Under the pieces are notes generated by a model. The model saw nothing but the letters and a program-made list of their open reading frames with translations. It did not search any database and was not told the DNA's origin. A DNA stretch of 60,754 bases, from assembly GCA_016213785.1 (NCBI GenBank), contig JACQZQ010000065.1:1-60754 (forward strand), given 5' to 3'. The first letter of the stretch is position 1. Every line of letters starts with the position of its first letter. Source of the DNA: Acidobacteriota bacterium (GTDB lineage Bacteria; Acidobacteriota; Blastocatellia; Chloracidobacteriales; JADJPF01). Of this stretch, positions 9,679-16,971 are shown one piece after another. A program made the translations under genes and the position numbers.

Positions 9679-9715
9679 GATCTTTTGTATCTAGAAAAAA
9701 TTAACTTTCTACTTA

Positions 9716-9740
9716 TAGCCCAGGAAAATTTCCTGGGCTA
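9716..9740. terminator. Bidirectional terminator hairpin
   Basis: TAGCCCAGGA pairs perfectly with TCCTGGGCTA around an AAATT loop, followed by TTTTCTTT. It lies between the convergent receptor and UPF0016 genes, so it can end both transcripts. Confidence 0.85.
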
Positions 9741-9757
9741 TTTTCTTTAATAATAAA

Positions 9758-10051
9758 TTACTCTTTATTTGCTAAATAGAAAACCTTTATAAGAGTCCAC
9801 ACCCCTACAGCAATAAATCCTACACCAGCAACTATTGATAGATGTTTTTCACTTAAGTATTTAGAAATTATCCCTCCAGCTAAAACGCCTAAAGCTGAAG
9901 TAGTTATTAAAGCTAGTGCTGAACCCCAAAAAACACTCCAGCGACTAACATTTTGCCCTGAAGCAAAAAGCATTGTTGCAAGCTGGGTTTTATCACCTAA
10001 TTCCGCAATAAACACTGTTATAAATACTGTAAATAAAATTTTATAGTCCAT
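9758..10051 (-). CDS. UPF0016/GDT1-family cation transporter, single-repeat form
   Basis: The product has 97 residues and belongs to the UPF0016 (TMEM165/GDT1/MneA) family of Mn2+/Ca2+ transporters. The hallmark ExGDKT motif is at residues 17-22 (ELGDKTQLAT). Three hydrophobic segments are visible. It contains only one of the two repeats found in full-length members, so it would have to act as a homo-oligomer or with another short paralogue elsewhere. It is convergent with the TonB receptor gene and shares its terminator. Manganese homeostasis or export is the likely role by family. Confidence 0.85.
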   Translation of the reverse strand: MDYKILFTVFITVFIAELGDKTQLATMLFASGQNVSRWSVFWGSALALITTSALGVLAGGIISKYLSEKHLSIVAGVGFIAVGVWTLIKVFYLANKE

Positions 10052-10230
10052 CTATTTTCCTTAAATATTAATTGACTAAATTAACACTATAACCCTATAA
10101 TATTACGTAAGTTTTTAACTTAGCTTAATATAATTTCAATTATTTCAACTTTTACTATTGTTGCAATTAATCAACTAGCAAAGTATTATCAAATTAATCT
10201 AATTTTAATAAGATCTTTCAGGCTAAATAT

Positions 10231-11994
10231 ATGCAAGGCTCACTTTCCCTAGTCCCACTCCCAGAAGTACTTCGTGTAATTTACAATGAGCGTCGCAACG
10301 GCGAATTAATAGTAAGACGTTCTACAGAAAATGGAAATATTGAAAAGCACGTATATTTTGAGCGTGGACAAGTAGCTTTTGCTTCTAGTAGTCAACCAGA
10401 AGACCGCATAGGGGAAACTTTAGTACGCTATAACAAACTAAGTAGAGAGCAACTTAATCAAATTTTTACCCAACTTCCTCCAGGACAAAGATTAGGGAAA
10501 GCTTTAGTTGATTCTAGTATATTAACCGAAAGAGAACTTGTTAATTATGTAACACTTCAGTTTATTGATATTATCTATTCATTATTTACTTGGAAAGATG
10601 GAACTTATCAGTTTAATAGCGGGGAAAATAATGCTCCCGAAGAATTAAAACTAAAATTTTCTACACCAACAATTATACTAGAAGGAATGCGTAGGGTTAA
10701 TGATTTTGAGTTGGTTAGAAAAGGGATTGGGTCAGCAGCAAAACTACTACATACTACTACAGCAGGACGCTCTAAAATCCAAGCTATAGCATTTAACCCC
10801 TTAGAATTAAACTTAATGAATATGGCTAAAGAGCCTGTTGATCTATTAAAAATACTAGTAAATTGTAAAGAAAGACCTGAAAAAGTACTACAATCTATTT
10901 ATAGTTTGCTAGTTATAGGAATGTTAGAACAATTAGATGATCCTCAAACAACTCTTGAAACCCCACAACAAGTTGCTGTTCTTTTCCCTGGCTCAGATAT
11001 AACAACAGCCGAAGTAGAAGCTATAAGAAATAGAATAATCTCCCGCGATCCTAGAACTATTTTAGGAGTACACCCCCAAAATAACATTAATGAAGTTTAT
11101 GATGCATATTTAGCACTAGCAACAAAGTTTCATCCAGATAAATTTGTTAACGCTCCAAAGCAAATAAAATCAGAACTTGAGCTAATTTTTAATGCCATTA
11201 ATGAAAGCTATAATTTTATTCGAACTGCACCAATTGCACCTGCACCTGTTGTTATGGCACCTCCAAGCCCTCAAATGCCTAATTATCCTGCACCAAATCC
11301 TTATATGGCTCAACAGCCCTTACAACCCTTACAACCCTTACAACCCTTACAGCCCTTGCAACCTACACAACCTATGCCCAATACTAGGTTACAAACAGGT
11401 GGAATTAGAAACCCTTGGCAAACAGGAGCAGTTCAACAAGTCCAAGTTCCTCCAACAGGCGGCTACGCTACACCTCAACAGGGAGGTTATTACCCCCAAC
11501 AATCTAATCCAGCAATAAATCCTTTAGCTCAGCTACAATCAACTAAACGTAGCTCTATTACTCGTGCTGTATCTGATGAAATAGAATATAAAGGAGAAAA
11601 GGAAAGAAATCCTTTTTCAGCACTACAGAAAAAAAATCTTGATGTAAATCAAGCTATTAGCGAGCTTTTGGATTACTTTGACGATCGACGTGCCCCACTT
11701 TTTACTTCTGATGCCCTATCAAAATTATTACGTACTAAACCCCCTATGCATATCACACAAAAAGAATTAGTAGAAACTGTAATAAATTGGGCACGTAATA
11801 AATCAGCCGTTATGGGTTGGCCTATTGCAATTATTTTATTACGAGTAATTACTTTAATTAAACAGGCAGAAACGTCTCAACTAATAGAAGATTTTGATGG
11901 TGCGGTCTTTTATCCTAGCTTTATACAAGAATTAACAAATTATTGTACCCAACCTGAGGTAGAAGAATTTATGCGTGGGTTGAGTAGTTTGTAA
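10231..11994 (+). CDS. PATAN (DUF4388) domain protein with internal J-domain
   Basis: The product has 587 residues. The N-terminal 130 or so residues form a PATAN/DUF4388 domain (MQGSLSLVPLPEVLRVIY, then VYFERGQVAFASS and GQRLGKALV). Around 280-335 is a J-domain-like segment with HPD at 301-303, the motif that stimulates DnaK ATPase. A low-complexity Pro/Gln linker with five QPL units (about 361-378) comes next, then a helical C-terminal domain of about 130 residues without recognised motifs. There is no signal peptide, so it should be cytoplasmic. PATAN domains occur in two-component and gliding/pilus signalling proteins. A paralogue with the same PATAN-J order lies at 16972-19236. Adapter or chaperone-recruiting signalling is inferred. 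Confidence 0.8.
   Translation: MQGSLSLVPLPEVLRVIYNERRNGELIVRRSTENGNIEKHVYFERGQVAFASSSQPEDRIGETLVRYNKLSREQLNQIFTQLPPGQRLGKALVDSSILTERELVNYVTLQFIDIIYSLFTWKDGTYQFNSGENNAPEELKLKFSTPTIILEGMRRVNDFELVRKGIGSAAKLLHTTTAGRSKIQAIAFNPLELNLMNMAKEPVDLLKILVNCKERPEKVLQSIYSLLVIGMLEQLDDPQTTLETPQQVAVLFPGSDITTAEVEAIRNRIISRDPRTILGVHPQNNINEVYDAYLALATKFHPDKFVNAPKQIKSELELIFNAINESYNFIRTAPIAPAPVVMAPPSPQMPNYPAPNPYMAQQPLQPLQPLQPLQPLQPTQPMPNTRLQTGGIRNPWQTGAVQQVQVPPTGGYATPQQGGYYPQQSNPAINPLAQLQSTKRSSITRAVSDEIEYKGEKERNPFSALQKKNLDVNQAISELLDYFDDRRAPLFTSDALSKLLRTKPPMHITQKELVETVINWARNKSAVMGWPIAIILLRVITLIKQAETSQLIEDFDGAVFYPSFIQELTNYCTQPEVEEFMRGLSSL
11312..11364 (+). repeat. 9-bp tandem repeat coding QPL
   Basis: Five near-identical copies of a CAACCCTTA-type 9-mer encode Gln-Pro-Leu units in the linker of the PATAN/J protein. 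Copy-number change would keep the reading frame and alter only linker length. Confidence 0.85.
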
Positions 11995-12061
11995 AATCAA
12001 GTATAAATACTTATAAATAAATCATTTTATTAAATGCCAGAAACAGATAATAGCTTAAACT

Positions 12062-12763
12062 ATGCAAGAAGAAACACCTAAACCTATAAAGAAATCTCGT
12101 AAAGTGCAAATCTTAAAAGTTATCTTAACTTTATTTCTTTTACTAACTACTTGGGTTTTAGTAGATTTGTTTGGCCCCTGGTCTACTAACTTACGTAAGT
12201 TTGATCCTATTGTAATTGGTAAATTAGAAACAAAAATGTGGCGAGCTTATTATGACAAAAAGGCTTTACAGCTCTATTGGCTACTAGTTGAGATGTTAAG
12301 AACACAGAATAATTTACCTTTTTGGCAAGCTAACTTAAATGCTTATCGTGCAGCTAAAGCGGCGTTTGTTTTTAAAAAAGGTCAAAAACGTTCTGATTAT
12401 GAGCAAGCCATTCCTTATTTAATAGATTATTTTAATGCTCTTAATAAAATAGGTAACTTAAAAAATGATGCAACCCTTACAGCAAAACTAGAGCTAGAAT
12501 GGTGGATTGTACATCGTGAACGTAAGACTTATGGAGAAGAAGCTTTAGTAAACGCTATAGCAGCAACCACAGGCCAATTCTATAAGGTTGAGCCTAATTT
12601 ACTAAAAGACTATGCTAGCGCTCGTACTATAGCAATGTTACAAAGAGATGTTAAACAGGAAGCAGGTAAGGTTACAGAAGAAGATTGGAAATATATTGAG
12701 CAAAAACTGATTGAGGCTTACAGTTCTTTAGCTAAAGAACTTAATAAAGAAGAAATCAAGTAA
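12062..12763 (+). CDS. Hypothetical membrane-anchored protein
   Basis: The product has 233 residues. A short basic N-terminus is followed by one transmembrane helix (about residues 19-40, VILTLFLLLTTWVLVDLF), then a soluble alpha-helical domain rich in Trp, Lys and Leu that probably faces the periplasm. No recognised motif is present. It follows the PATAN/J gene by 67 bases on the same strand and could be co-transcribed. A convergent aldolase gene begins eight bases past its stop. The function is unknown. Confidence 0.65.
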   Translation: MQEETPKPIKKSRKVQILKVILTLFLLLTTWVLVDLFGPWSTNLRKFDPIVIGKLETKMWRAYYDKKALQLYWLLVEMLRTQNNLPFWQANLNAYRAAKAAFVFKKGQKRSDYEQAIPYLIDYFNALNKIGNLKNDATLTAKLELEWWIVHRERKTYGEEALVNAIAATTGQFYKVEPNLLKDYASARTIAMLQRDVKQEAGKVTEEDWKYIEQKLIEAYSSLAKELNKEEIK

Positions 12764-12770
12764 TTATATT

Positions 12771-13415
12771 CTATTTAATCTCTATAACAGATTTTATTAG
12801 TAATCTAGCTCTTTCAGCAATACTTGCATAATTATCATTACTAATATCGCCTGCTCTAAAGATGCTACCTCCAATGCCTATAGCAAAAGATCCTGCTTGT
12901 AGAAAATCTGCTACATTATTAACAGTAACACCACTAGCTGGAAGTAGTCTAACTTCTGGCATAGAATCTTTTAATGAGCGAATATAGGGAGCGCCGCCAA
13001 AAGCATATGCTGGAAAGACTTTAATTAAAGGAACTCCAAAATCCCAAGCTGACATAATTTCTGTTGGAGTAGCTGCACCAGCAATTGGAAAAATCTTTTT
13101 ACTAATAGAAAACTCTATAATGCTTGCACTAGTATGAGGAGAGGAAATAAATTGCGCTCCTCCCTTAATAGCTCTATCTGCACCATCTATTGAAATTACA
13201 CTTCCTGCTCCAACACGAATAGCATCTCCATATTTACGCCGTAGGTCAGAAATAACTCTTACTGCTCCTGGAGTTCCAAGTGAGACTTCTATAAGCTTAA
13301 TGCCTCCAACAATAGCGGCTTCTGCTGATTTAAGAGCAGTTTCTGCTGAGTCCGTTCTAACTAAAGCAAAAATTTTATGATGCTCAATAATACTTAATAT
13401 CGAAAAATCTATCAT
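12771..13415 (-). CDS. eda: KDPG/KHG aldolase family protein
   Basis: The product has 214 residues, the normal size for class I 2-keto-3-deoxy-6-phosphogluconate / 4-hydroxy-2-oxoglutarate aldolase, which splits KDPG to pyruvate and glyceraldehyde 3-phosphate. The (beta/alpha)8 landmarks are visible: LIEVSLGTP with the catalytic Glu, RVGAGSV, AGAATPTEIMSAWDFG, the Schiff-base Lys in LIKVFPA, and ASGVTVNNVADFLQAG. Where E. coli Eda has Arg49 (EVTLRT) this protein has Gly (EVSLGT), and Thr73 is Ser, so the substrate may differ. No edd or glucokinase is nearby. The divergence makes the exact substrate uncertain although the family is clear. Confidence 0.82.
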   Translation of the reverse strand: MIDFSILSIIEHHKIFALVRTDSAETALKSAEAAIVGGIKLIEVSLGTPGAVRVISDLRRKYGDAIRVGAGSVISIDGADRAIKGGAQFISSPHTSASIIEFSISKKIFPIAGAATPTEIMSAWDFGVPLIKVFPAYAFGGAPYIRSLKDSMPEVRLLPASGVTVNNVADFLQAGSFAIGIGGSIFRAGDISNDNYASIAERARLLIKSVIEIK

Positions 13416-13478
13416 AATGTTTAAATAGAAATTTTGTTATTTGCTTAAACCCTTAAATTTGTTTTGATTATGTAAATC

Positions 13479-14099
13479 TTAGCCACGTAAAATTACTCTA
13501 GCTGGTGCACCATCTGCATCTTTTATTTTTAATGGTAAGCATATCATTTCATAATCCCCTGGCTCAACTTCAGCTAAATTTAACCCTTCAACAATAACAA
13601 CTCCATTACCTAACAATGTTTTATGGGTTTGATAGGTAGTAGAACCATATTGTTCTATAGAAAGATAATCTATCCCTACTAGCTTTATGCCTGCTTCTAC
13701 TAAAATTTCCGCAGCATCAGGAGTAAGATAAACATAGTCTTCTACAAATTTATTAGCACTCCAAAGATAAGAATTACGAGTCTTAAAAATAAGCCTCATA
13801 GGGTCATTTAAGTTTATTTCCTTAAGTACAGACTTATCAATACGACTAGATGTAGTTTCTACAACATAAGTTCTTCCAATCAATAAGTTTAGTGGAATTT
13901 GATCTACTTTAATACCAGATTCAATAAAATGATAAGGTGGGTCAATATGTGTGCCAGTATGAGAACCAAGAGAAATAGAGCTTACATTACAAGGAGAACC
14001 CTTTGCAATACTTTCTCTTAGCTCAATTTTAATATTAGGGTCGCCTGGATAGACTGGCATTTCAGAGCAAATTGGCACTGAAACGTCATAGATTTTCAT
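13479..14099 (-). CDS. Cyclase-family metal-dependent hydrolase (kynurenine formamidase-like)
   Basis: The product has 206 residues and belongs to the PF04199 'putative cyclase' family, which includes KynB arylformamidase and isatin hydrolase. The metal motif is complete: SHTGTHIDPPYH gives His47, His51, Asp53 and His57. The N-terminal YDVSVPICSEMPVYPGDP is typical of KynB. No kynureninase or tryptophan dioxygenase is nearby, so kynurenine formamidase activity cannot be assumed; hydrolysis of another N-formyl or cyclic amide is possible. It lies 63 bases upstream of the aldolase gene on the same strand and may be co-transcribed. Confidence 0.8.
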   Translation of the reverse strand: MKIYDVSVPICSEMPVYPGDPNIKIELRESIAKGSPCNVSSISLGSHTGTHIDPPYHFIESGIKVDQIPLNLLIGRTYVVETTSSRIDKSVLKEINLNDPMRLIFKTRNSYLWSANKFVEDYVYLTPDAAEILVEAGIKLVGIDYLSIEQYGSTTYQTHKTLLGNGVVIVEGLNLAEVEPGDYEMICLPLKIKDADGAPARVILRG

Positions 14100-14599
14100 T
14101 AGTATACCATCCTAGTCTTATATTATTTATATTAGTTTATTAGCAATTGTTTAGGTTAATTTTACTGTTTTAACTATGAAGAATAAATTTAAATATATTT
14201 TAGAATATATTTTTTAAGCTATTTTAATTTTTAATAATTGAGAAAGCAGTTTACCAGCCTTTGCCATTAAAAAACCAGCAATAGTTGTATAAAATTTGAA
14301 AATTTATAGCTTAAATTATTGTTAAAATAGAGGTTAAAGAAGATTTGAATAGATTTTATTGATTTTAAATTAACTATTGAACGTAAGGAAGGAAGGGTAC
14401 TTAAGCCAATTCAAGCCCTATTTCAGCTTCTAGATTATTAGCTTTAATAATAAAAAAATGATTAAAATAAATTATTAAGAGTAGTTTTACTTTTAATTAC
14501 AAGAGGGTTTTAGACAAAACTACTCTATAGATCCTATAAGTTCTATAAATAGTTTTATCTAAGAGTTGTTTTAAGTTCTACCCTTTGCTTCTAGTAAGT
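14100..14599. other. Intergenic region, 500 bp
   Basis: This AT-rich stretch lies between two minus-strand genes. It should hold the carD terminator and the promoter of the cyclase gene. I see no coding frame with a ribosome-binding site and no tRNA. The one clear structure is an 11-bp perfect inverted repeat, AGAGTAGTTTT (14478-14488) with AAAACTACTCT (14516-14526), enclosing 27 bases; it may be part of the carD 3' end. Confidence 0.5.
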
Positions 14600-15127
14600 T
14601 TAAGCATGTGCATGCATATGCTTATGCCCGTGTTTAACACAGGCTTTACTTAAGGAAAGGTCTACTTTCTCATTTATTTCTTTTTCTGAAGACATAGAAG
14701 CAATAGCTAATTCGCTAACTACTAAAAAGCGTGCCCTCTCTAACATTCGCTTTTCACGAAATGAAAGAGGTTTTGCTTTACTTAAATAAGTTAAAATTTT
14801 AAGGATTTCTGCAACAGAAAAAATATCACCTGTACGCATTTTGTCAGAAAAATCCTTAAATCGATCTTTCCAATCTGAAGGAGGTTCAGAGAAATTATCA
14901 CCCAACATTTTAATTAAATTTTCGCACTCACTCTTAGCAATAGGTTCACGCAGTCCTACTTGTTTAGCATTTTTTATTGGCACCATTACAACAGAATTAC
15001 TAGCAGAAAGGCGTAAGTTATAAAAATAACTATCAATACCTTCAATATGTTTAGCAGTAATTTCTTCAATAGTAGCAACCCCATGATTAGGATAAACTAC
15101 TTTTTCACCAACTTTAAAAAATGACAC
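14600..15127 (-). CDS. carD: CarD-family transcriptional regulator
   Basis: The product has 175 residues. It starts at GTG (15125-15127) preceded by GGAGG. The N-terminal RNA-polymerase-interacting Tudor-like domain is plain (FKVGEKVVYPNHGVATIEEI, then a strand-rich segment), followed by a helical DNA-binding half with MLERARFLVVSEL. CarD binds the RNA polymerase beta lobe and stabilises open promoter complexes. The last 11 residues (KHGHKHMHAHA) carry five His, an unusual possible metal-binding tail. The gene is divergent from the M20 amidohydrolase gene. Confidence 0.93.
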   Translation of the reverse strand: MSFFKVGEKVVYPNHGVATIEEITAKHIEGIDSYFYNLRLSASNSVVMVPIKNAKQVGLREPIAKSECENLIKMLGDNFSEPPSDWKDRFKDFSDKMRTGDIFSVAEILKILTYLSKAKPLSFREKRMLERARFLVVSELAIASMSSEKEINEKVDLSLSKACVKHGHKHMHAHA

Positions 15128-15520
15128 AAAACACCTCCTCTAAAAAGTTAGTATTGTCAGAAAAATATTTTTTCAAATTGGAATTCATATTTTCAAGCTT
15201 TAGAGTTTCTTCGCAGGATCTTTAACCATTAGAAATCTATTTAAGATTATGATGAAAAGAATTGCTTACTTAAAATGAAATCTTACAGAGGCATTTTATC
15301 ACTCTAATTAACATAGCGTCAAGAATTTACTGAGATCTTCACTTCTCCTATTAAAAGAAAAACATACTCTTTACACCTATAAATGCTACTAAACTCTATC
15401 CATATACTTAAGTATTATTTATAGTTAAATTTTCTTCTGTTCTACTAAGCTTGTTAAGTCCTATTAAGTTAGCTAATATGGCTTAAAGGAATTTCTAATC
15501 TTTTTCTAAGGAATAATAAA
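15128..15520. other. Divergent promoter region between carD and the M20 gene
   Basis: These 393 AT-rich bases must contain promoters in both directions. I see no RNA gene and no strong palindrome. AGGAATAATAAAATG provides the M20 ribosome-binding site at its right end. Confidence 0.4.
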
Positions 15521-16711
15521 ATGTCCATAGCCTTAGATATTTCACCTTTAGATAAGAGTGAATTAATTGCTAATCGTCGTTGGTTACATCAAAACCCAGA
15601 ATTAAAATTTCAAGAGCATAAAAGTTCTTGTTTTATTGCAGAAAAACTTACAGAGTTTGGTTATAAAATTCAAACTAATATTGCTAAAACAGGTGTAGTT
15701 GCTTTAGCTGATACAATGCGTCCTGGCCCTACGCTAATGCTAAGAGCCGATATGGATGCCCTACCAGTAAAAGAAGAAAACTCACTTGATTATGTTTCAA
15801 CTAATAATGGAGTAATGCATGCTTGTGGACATGATGGACATATGGCAATGCTACTTAGTGCAGCTAAACAGCTTTCTAAAATAACTCCAGAACTCTCTGG
15901 TAAACTTAAACTAGTTTTTCAACCAGGCGAAGAAGGAGGTAATGGCGCTTTAAGAATGATTGAGGAAGGAGTTTTAGAATCTCCTAAAGTAGATGCAGCC
16001 TTTGGAATACACCTGTGGAATGGTCTACCTGTAGGTACAGTTGGAGTTATAAATGGCCCAGTAATGGCTTCTGTAGATGAATTTAATATTGTAGTAAAAG
16101 GGCGTGGGGGACACGGCGCAATGCCCCATCAAACCATAGATGCTATTTTAGCCGCTTGCCAAATTGTTACATCACTTCAAACAGTTGTCTCACGTAATGT
16201 TAATCCTTTAGATTCTGCTGTAGTAACAGTTGGAAGCATTCGTGCAGGAGAAGCATTTAATGTAATTGCTGAAGAGGCTTTCCTGCGGGGTACTGTAAGG
16301 ACTTTTAGCAATGAGCTTTATAAGGAAATCCCTGATATTTTTAATAGGGTAGTTACTCATACAGCAGCAGCTCTTGGGGCTGAATGTACTATCAAATATG
16401 AAAGACTTGGGCCACCTACAATAAATAATCTAACTATGGCTGATTTTGTACGCCAAATTGCTTCTGAGGTTGTAGGAAAAGAAAATGTTATTTCTGATGA
16501 TCGTGCTCGGACTATGGCGGGTGAAGATATGGCTTATTTTTTAGCTAGGGTTCCAGGATGCTTCTTTTTTGTTGGTTCTCAAAATGAGTCTAAAGGCTTA
16601 ACTCATCCACACCATAGCCCATTTTTTAATTTTGATGAAGAAGCCTTACCTATTGGAGTAGAAATCCTTAAACGCATCACTACTAACTTCCTAAAACATG
16701 GAGAAAAATAA
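15521..16711 (+). CDS. M20 family metal-dependent amidohydrolase
   Basis: The product has 396 residues and belongs to the M20D (hippurate hydrolase / N-acyl-amino-acid amidohydrolase) group. Zinc and catalytic residues are visible: ADMDALPV with Asp near 77-79, MHACGHDGH (His100, Cys102, His104), the GEEGG glutamates at 137-138, and FGIHLWNGLPVG. The dimerisation domain lies at about 185-295. The late His of THPHHSPFFNFDEEAL is also present. There is no signal peptide, so it is cytoplasmic. It probably removes acyl groups from amino acids or related metabolites; the substrate is not readable from sequence. It is coupled to a small downstream membrane protein. Confidence 0.92.
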   Translation: MSIALDISPLDKSELIANRRWLHQNPELKFQEHKSSCFIAEKLTEFGYKIQTNIAKTGVVALADTMRPGPTLMLRADMDALPVKEENSLDYVSTNNGVMHACGHDGHMAMLLSAAKQLSKITPELSGKLKLVFQPGEEGGNGALRMIEEGVLESPKVDAAFGIHLWNGLPVGTVGVINGPVMASVDEFNIVVKGRGGHGAMPHQTIDAILAACQIVTSLQTVVSRNVNPLDSAVVTVGSIRAGEAFNVIAEEAFLRGTVRTFSNELYKEIPDIFNRVVTHTAAALGAECTIKYERLGPPTINNLTMADFVRQIASEVVGKENVISDDRARTMAGEDMAYFLARVPGCFFFVGSQNESKGLTHPHHSPFFNFDEEALPIGVEILKRITTNFLKHGEK

Positions 16712-16713
16712 GC

Positions 16714-16896
16714 ATGAAAACTAAAGCCCCTGGTATTATCGCAATAGTCATTGCATTAGGATTAATAGCTACAGGTATTTTTGTTAAGCGACAATTAGAT
16801 ATGCCTCAATATTTAATTATTTTCCATATCCTAGGCGGGTTATTACTTGTAACAGGAATTAGCCTTCTTTTTCTTGGCCGACAAAGTAAAGAATAA
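16714..16896 (+). CDS. Small two-helix membrane protein
   Basis: The product has 60 residues. Two hydrophobic segments (about 6-24 and 32-53) are separated by a short charged turn. It begins two bases after the amidohydrolase stop, with GGAG just upstream, so it is probably translated from the same mRNA. No family is recognised. The compact hairpin topology and its own ribosome-binding site support a real gene. Confidence 0.6.
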   Translation: MKTKAPGIIAIVIALGLIATGIFVKRQLDMPQYLIIFHILGGLLLVTGISLLFLGRQSKE

Positions 16897-16971
16897 GCAA
16901 TCAAAGCTAAGATCAATAAAGCAAATAACTCTAGTCTTAGTTGACTAGGGTTATTTAATAGAAATAAAGAA

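Noticed and set aside
11192-11518. Leu/Asn/Pro-rich frame inside the PATAN/J gene
   Set aside because: It is a shadow of the QPL-repeat linker in another frame; the long gene covers it fully.
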